This document shows, piece after piece, positions 60,434 through 64,000 of a stretch of 64,000 nt of DNA; position 1 is the stretch's first letter, and each line of letters begins with the position of its first letter. Source of the stretch: G942493375 sp942493375 (GTDB lineage: Bacteria > Armatimonadota > UBA5829). Under the pieces are notes generated by a model. It worked only from the letters and a program-made list of their open reading frames with translations, made no database searches and was not told the origin of the DNA. The DNA lies in the NCBI GenBank assembly GCA_942493375.1, contig OW818698.1, positions 4,960,001 through 5,024,000 of the forward strand, given 5' to 3'. The translations under genes were made by a program, and so were the position numbers.

Positions 60434-61195
60434 CTATTTATTTCCCGCTGCGAGGCCTTTAGAAACCAGATAGTTGTAAGAAGTTTTGACATCGGTCATC
60501 ATGTCGCCGTCTGTCATGTCTTGTTCGACTATCATCCACTCGGCTGTTTCACAGTCAGCAGCACCGATGTATTTGACCAGGTCAACCTGACCTGCGCCAG
60601 CTGGTGCGAAGTGATACTCTCCACCAAGCAGACCGTCTTTTACATGGACGAGTTTGATGCGCTTGCCATAGTCAGCGAAAACCTTCATAGCGTCTCCGCC
60701 ACCGAAAGCAACCCAGTAAAGGTCGAGTTCGCTGCAAGCCTTAGGGGCATCCTGCATAATGATGTCGTAAGGTAGTCTGCCATCTTCGACAGCTTTGAAC
60801 TCCCAGAAATGGTTGTGGAAGCTGAATGTCAGTCCGTGTGGTTCAAGCAATTCAGATGCAGTAGCGAACTTTGCAGCGCAAGCCTTGGCTTCGTCAACGG
60901 TCTTCATGTCATCAGGACCGAATCCACCGACTATGTGCTTGATACCGAGGGTTCCAGCCATATCGAGTGTCTCTGCAAGGGTATCCTTATCAACCACGCC
61001 AGAGTGAGTGCTGCAGGCAACCATTCCAAGGTCTGCAATATACTTTGCGATGTCTTTAGGAGCATTTCCGTAGAGACCGGCGAATTCGACTCCCTTGAAT
61101 CCGATTTCAGCAACGGCTTTCAGGGTGCCGAGGAAATCTTGCTCCGCTGCTTCGCGAAGGGTGTAAAGCTGAAGTGCTATTGGTTTTTTAGACAT
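60434..61195 (-). CDS. Sugar phosphate isomerase/epimerase family protein
   Basis: A 253-residue cytoplasmic TIM-barrel enzyme of the xylose-isomerase-like AP-endonuclease-2 superfamily. Key segments: IALQLYTLREAAEQDFLGTL at the start, GFKGVEFAGLYG (metal-ligand strand), FSFHNHFWEFKAVEDG and IKLVHVKDGLLGG, with EQD near the end. Start at 61195, GGAG 8 bases upstream. Members isomerise or epimerise sugars and inositols. The ThuA-like gene lies 50 bases upstream on the same strand, and the two form a common pair in sugar-catabolic gene sets. The substrate is not known. Confidence 0.9.
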   Translation of the reverse strand: MSKKPIALQLYTLREAAEQDFLGTLKAVAEIGFKGVEFAGLYGNAPKDIAKYIADLGMVACSTHSGVVDKDTLAETLDMAGTLGIKHIVGGFGPDDMKTVDEAKACAAKFATASELLEPHGLTFSFHNHFWEFKAVEDGRLPYDIIMQDAPKACSELDLYWVAFGGGDAMKVFADYGKRIKLVHVKDGLLGGEYHFAPAGAGQVDLVKYIGAADCETAEWMIVEQDMTDGDMMTDVKTSYNYLVSKGLAAGNK

Positions 61196-61245
61196 AATGA
61201 ATCTCCTTGAATTTAGATGTTGGATTTTAGATTTTGAAAATCGGG

Positions 61246-61995
61246 TTATTCAGACCAGGGTTCTACTGCTTCCAGTGGCTCAACATTTCCGTATGTGTGA
61301 ACAGTTGTCGCCAGCGGAGCAGCCCAATCAACTGCATTGCCTATTACGAGCTGGACTTCTGGTTGGTAGTATATGGGATATGTTTCATGTCCCGGGCTGA
61401 AGTAGAATATCTTTCCTCTGCCACGGTGGAAGCAACACCCGCTGCGGAAGATTTCTCCTCCAGCATACCAGCTGGCCATGACCAGTTCATCTGGCTGTGG
61501 AATGTCGAATCTTTCTCCATACATTTCAGAGTGAGGGACTTCAAAATAGTCTCCAAGCCCTTTGGTGATTGGATGAGCGGGATCTAATACCCAGACTCTC
61601 TCTTTTTCACCAATTTCGCGCCACTTCAAGTTGCAGGTTGTTCCCATAAGTTTCTTGAAGATCTTGGAATAGTGACCGGAGTGAAGGACGATCAGTCCCA
61701 TTCCTCCAAGCACAACTCTTTCCTGGACTCTCTCGACTACTTTGTCACAGACATCTCCATGTCCGACATGTCCCCACCAGATAAGGACATCGGTAGCATC
61801 CAGGACTTCCTGGGTGAGACCATGCTCAGGCATATCCTGTGTTGCACACTTTACGGACACACCGGGTAGTGTCTTAAGATACTCTGCAATGACTGTATGC
61901 ATGCCCTCTGGATAATATTTCTTGGGTAGGGATTCAGATTCACTGCGCTCGTGTATAAACTCATTCCAGACTGTAACTCTAATCTGTTTACACAT
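61246..61995 (-). CDS. ThuA-domain protein (trehalose-utilisation type)
   Basis: A 249-residue protein, start at 61995 with GGAG 6 bases upstream. It has the ThuA fold, a class I glutamine-amidotransferase-like domain without the amidotransferase cysteine: IRVTVWNEFIHERSE, ATDVLIWWGHVGHGD, MGLIVLHSGHYSKIF, and HSEMYGERFDIPQPDEL, with the C-terminal GKIFYFSPGHETYPIYY. ThuA in Rhizobium converts trehalose-type sugars to keto derivatives. No signal peptide. It is first of a two-gene unit with the sugar isomerase. The natural substrate here is not deducible. Confidence 0.92.
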   Translation of the reverse strand: MCKQIRVTVWNEFIHERSESESLPKKYYPEGMHTVIAEYLKTLPGVSVKCATQDMPEHGLTQEVLDATDVLIWWGHVGHGDVCDKVVERVQERVVLGGMGLIVLHSGHYSKIFKKLMGTTCNLKWREIGEKERVWVLDPAHPITKGLGDYFEVPHSEMYGERFDIPQPDELVMASWYAGGEIFRSGCCFHRGRGKIFYFSPGHETYPIYYQPEVQLVIGNAVDWAAPLATTVHTYGNVEPLEAVEPWSE

Positions 61996-62338
61996 ATTCA
62001 ACTCCGGATTACATGCCCAACCTGTCCGTCACACACTGCCATTAGCATAAGTAAAGACTGAGCACGGCTTGGACAAAATATATCGTACGAAAAACAGTAT
62101 ACTCCATACGCAGCAAATGGGGAAGTAGCAGATCGAATGCATCTAAATATTCATCCGCAGATTTCGCAGATTTACGCAGATTTTTCAGAAGAGAGAATTG
62201 TAAAATGCGCCAGACACGCAAAGTACAGAATATGTCCTGACTATCTTGTATGGGAAAATGATCTGCAGATTGAGCAGCGATCCTTTTGCAGATTAGCATT
62301 CATGCAGGATGATAAACCCTTAATAGTGTTGTTGCTTT
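61996..62338. other. Intergenic region with CGCAGATTT repeat
   Basis: Between the ThuA gene and the response-regulator gene. Bases 62153-62187 carry ATCCGCAGATTTCGCAGATT and ACGCAGATTTTT, the inverted relative of the block inside the degenerate hairpin at 29957-29989. The rest holds no recognisable gene; bases just downstream of the regulator's stop do not encode a missing DNA-binding domain in any frame. Confidence 0.6.
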
Positions 62339-63535
62339 TTAAGGCTTAGCTGTTACACAAGTAGGCAATAAGTCTGGGGATATACTGACTTCATTGGGAT
62401 CTGCCAGCACTACGGCTCGTTCCATCGCATTTTCCAGTTCTCTTACATTGCCTGGCCATCTGTATTTTTGCATAACAGAGACTGCAGCTTTGCTTAACCC
62501 GGTGATTTTTTTCCCGTTCTCCTGGCTGTATTTTTCAATGAAATGCTCTGCCAGAGTTTTTATATCATCAGGACGCTCTCTGAGAGGGGGCACCATCAGT
62601 GTGATAACTTGAAGCCTGTAAAACAGGTCCTCCCGAAATTTGCCTTCATCTACCAGTCTCTCAAGGTTCTGGTTGGTGGCGGTCACCAGGCGGACATCAG
62701 TCTTGATAGTCTCCGTTCCTCCAACCCTCTCAAACTCTCTCTCCTGAATAACACGCAGCAGCATCATCTGAACAGTATGAGGTATATCTCCGATTTCATC
62801 CAGGAACAGTGTCCCATGGTTAGCCAGTTCAAAGCGGCCTTTTTTCTGGCTGATAGCACTGGTAAACGAACCTTTCTCGTGTCCGAATAACTCACTCTGC
62901 AGGAGTTGCTCCGGAAGAGCCACACAAGCCACAGCAATAAAAGGTTTGTCTACCCTTATTGAACTGTAGTGAAGGGCTTTGGCTACTAGTTCCTTACCAG
63001 TTCCACTCTCTCCTCTGATCAACACAGAAGCCCGGCTGTCTTTTACACGGTCAACCATATTGATGATGTCCATCATGGCTGGACTGCTGCCGACCATATT
63101 GCTTGACGTCTGTGAAATAGCTTTTTTTATGCGCTGCCCCTGTTTCGGAGAATCCAGTTGTCTGCGCTCTATGGCATTTTTTGCTACCTGTTTGATCTCA
63201 TCGAGGTCAAATGGTTTTGTGATATAGTCGAATGCGCCTAAACGCATGGCATCAACAGCGCTTTTAATGCTTCCGTGGGCAGTGATCATTACTACGGCTA
63301 TATTGGAGTCGATTTCTCGGGCAGCAGAAAGGAGCTCAATTCCATTTATGTCGGGCATAATCAGGTCAGTGATGAGCAAATCTATTCCGCTCTGGGACGT
63401 GAGTACTTCAGTAGCTTTCCTGCCGTTCTCTGCGGTCAGAACGGTATAGCCATCTTTGGAAAGTACTGCTTCCAGAACTCTTCTGATATTTGGTTCGTCA
63501 TCGACAACCAGTATTGTGCTAGATTTCTTGGGCAT
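62339..63535 (-). CDS. Sigma-54-type response regulator without a DNA-binding domain
   Basis: A 398-residue NtrC-like protein. Residues 1-120 are a receiver with D12-D13 and phospho-acceptor D57 in LLITDLIMPDINGIELL, then MITAHG and ITKPF. The AAA+ domain follows: Walker A GESGTGKELV, sigma-54 contact loop GSFTSA (consensus GAFTGA), Walker B LFLDEIGD, arginine finger REDLFYRL and the WPGNVRELENAMERA helix. It ends about 30 residues later (LLPTCVTAKP) with no Fis-type helix-turn-helix, and none lies just downstream. It may therefore act without DNA contact or rely on another protein. It follows the histidine kinase gene on the same strand by 85 bases. Confidence 0.92.
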   Translation of the reverse strand: MPKKSSTILVVDDEPNIRRVLEAVLSKDGYTVLTAENGRKATEVLTSQSGIDLLITDLIMPDINGIELLSAAREIDSNIAVVMITAHGSIKSAVDAMRLGAFDYITKPFDLDEIKQVAKNAIERRQLDSPKQGQRIKKAISQTSSNMVGSSPAMMDIINMVDRVKDSRASVLIRGESGTGKELVAKALHYSSIRVDKPFIAVACVALPEQLLQSELFGHEKGSFTSAISQKKGRFELANHGTLFLDEIGDIPHTVQMMLLRVIQEREFERVGGTETIKTDVRLVTATNQNLERLVDEGKFREDLFYRLQVITLMVPPLRERPDDIKTLAEHFIEKYSQENGKKITGLSKAAVSVMQKYRWPGNVRELENAMERAVVLADPNEVSISPDLLPTCVTAKP

Positions 63536-63620
63536 ATTCCTCGCTTGCTCCGAATAATCGTGTCTTAATTAAATATTGTAGTAGTGAGTAAAACGGGCTT
63601 GTGAAATTTATTACCTATTT

Positions 63621-64000
63621 TTACAATTCGCGTAATCCTCTGGAAACCCTTCTTTCCATGGCACCATCTTCCCCATTGCTTATTATTGGTCCCTCGCCAG
63701 CTAAAGGCAGTATAACACGGAATGTTGTTCCTTTGCCCTCAACACTCTCTAATTCTATCTTTCCGCTGTGGTTCTCTACGATCTTGTTAACTATGCTCAA
63801 TCCCAGGCCTGTCCCCTTGGTTTTTGTAGTGAAAAATGGCTGGAACACTCTGTCCAGCTTATCTTTCTTGATCCCGGTGCCTGTATCACTGACACTCATA
63901 CAGATGCCGCCTGGACGGCTCTCTGTCGCGATGCGCAAAGATCCTCCACCAGGCATTGCCTGCAGTGCATTCAGTATTATGTTGCGCAGGACCTGTTCTA
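63621..64000 (-). CDS. Sensor histidine kinase, C-terminal part (runs off right edge)
   Basis: The final 125 or so residues of a two-component kinase, entering from beyond the window. The HATPase_c domain is clear: N-box NIILNALQAMPGGG, G1 box SDTGTGIKKDKLDRVFQ, F-box FFTTKTKG, G2 box GTGLGLSIVNKIVENHSGKI and the closing strand GTTFRVILPL. The frame is open to the window edge, so the coding part extends past the ATG at 63956. It resembles NtrB/ZraS-type kinases, which pair with NtrC-like regulators such as the one just downstream. The sensing domain is not visible. Confidence 0.93.
   Translation of the reverse strand, partial: EQVLRNIILNALQAMPGGGSLRIATESRPGGICMSVSDTGTGIKKDKLDRVFQPFFTTKTKGTGLGLSIVNKIVENHSGKIELESVEGKGTTFRVILPLAGEGPIISNGEDGAMERRVSRGLREL

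Noticed and set aside
1..64000. tRNA, rRNA, riboswitch, transposase or integrase genes
   Set aside because: None could be recognised by eye on either strand. Small RNA genes could be missed without a covariance search.

Overview
The window reads as a chromosomal segment of a diderm (Gram-negative) bacterium with moderate GC and a very large secretome. The evidence is a PEP-CTERM-tailed surface protein, a beta-barrel outer-membrane protein, a WPGWRG-type PQQ beta-propeller, many signal-peptide proteins with CBM9, LamG, DUF4838 or DNRLRE-type domains, an NtrC-type regulator with its kinase, and GGDEF/HD-GYP signalling. Such gene content is common in uncultured Armatimonadota and the Planctomycetota/Verrucomicrobiota/Lentisphaerota group. 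I infer that neighbourhood, but I cannot assign a phylum from sequence alone. No tRNA, rRNA, CRISPR array, transposase or integrase was seen.

Layout. 1-19 kb: a run of secreted carbohydrate-active or surface proteins (partial GH-A-like enzyme, discoidin/TIM-barrel protein, giant enzyme P1, CBM9 protein, carboxypeptidase-regulatory-like protein, DEP-motif TIM barrel, DUF4838 protein, FlgD-Ig-like protein, PQQ propeller) ending against a convergent GH36 alpha-galactosidase. 19.5-29 kb: a YjbH-like barrel, two overlapping GHL10-type glycosidases, giant enzyme P2 and its LacI-family regulator. 29-35.6 kb: DUF1848 radical-SAM-like protein, a lipoprotein resembling zinc-dependent phospholipase C, a PsbP/DcrB-like protein, and a CDP-alcohol phosphatidyltransferase/MFS pair. 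36-47 kb: GH-A-like enzyme coupled to Ogt, AlkA-like glycosylase, a secreted nucleotidyltransferase-like protein coupled to a GH5 enzyme, and a GGDEF/HD-GYP receptor. 47-57 kb: giant enzyme P3, the repeat-rich PEP-CTERM protein and a HEAT-like protein. 57-64 kb: UroD-like methyltransferase, phosphodiester glycosidase, an orphan NuoE-like protein, sugar isomerase plus ThuA, and a sigma-54 response regulator downstream of its histidine kinase.

How it works together (inference). Most of the genes make an extracytoplasmic plant- or heteroglycan-degrading apparatus built from shuffled modules. P1, P2 and P3 share one core fold and differ in added binding domains. Soluble products could enter by the MFS carrier and be processed by the sugar isomerase/ThuA pair. 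Control is suggested by the LacI regulator with its own palindromic operator, the c-di-GMP receptor and the NtrC-like system. There is no SusC/SusD pair and no ABC sugar importer in the window.

The strongest unexplained signal is non-coding. At least four families of short palindromic or tandem repeats are scattered through the window. Many begin at, contain, or lie within about 10 bases of a stop codon, and are read in the sense direction of that gene. This pattern (TAGGCTTTAGG family, GTTGAAAGTGGAAAG family, GTCATCCTGAGG hairpins, GCGCATTATTC elements) is the best candidate for something undescribed.
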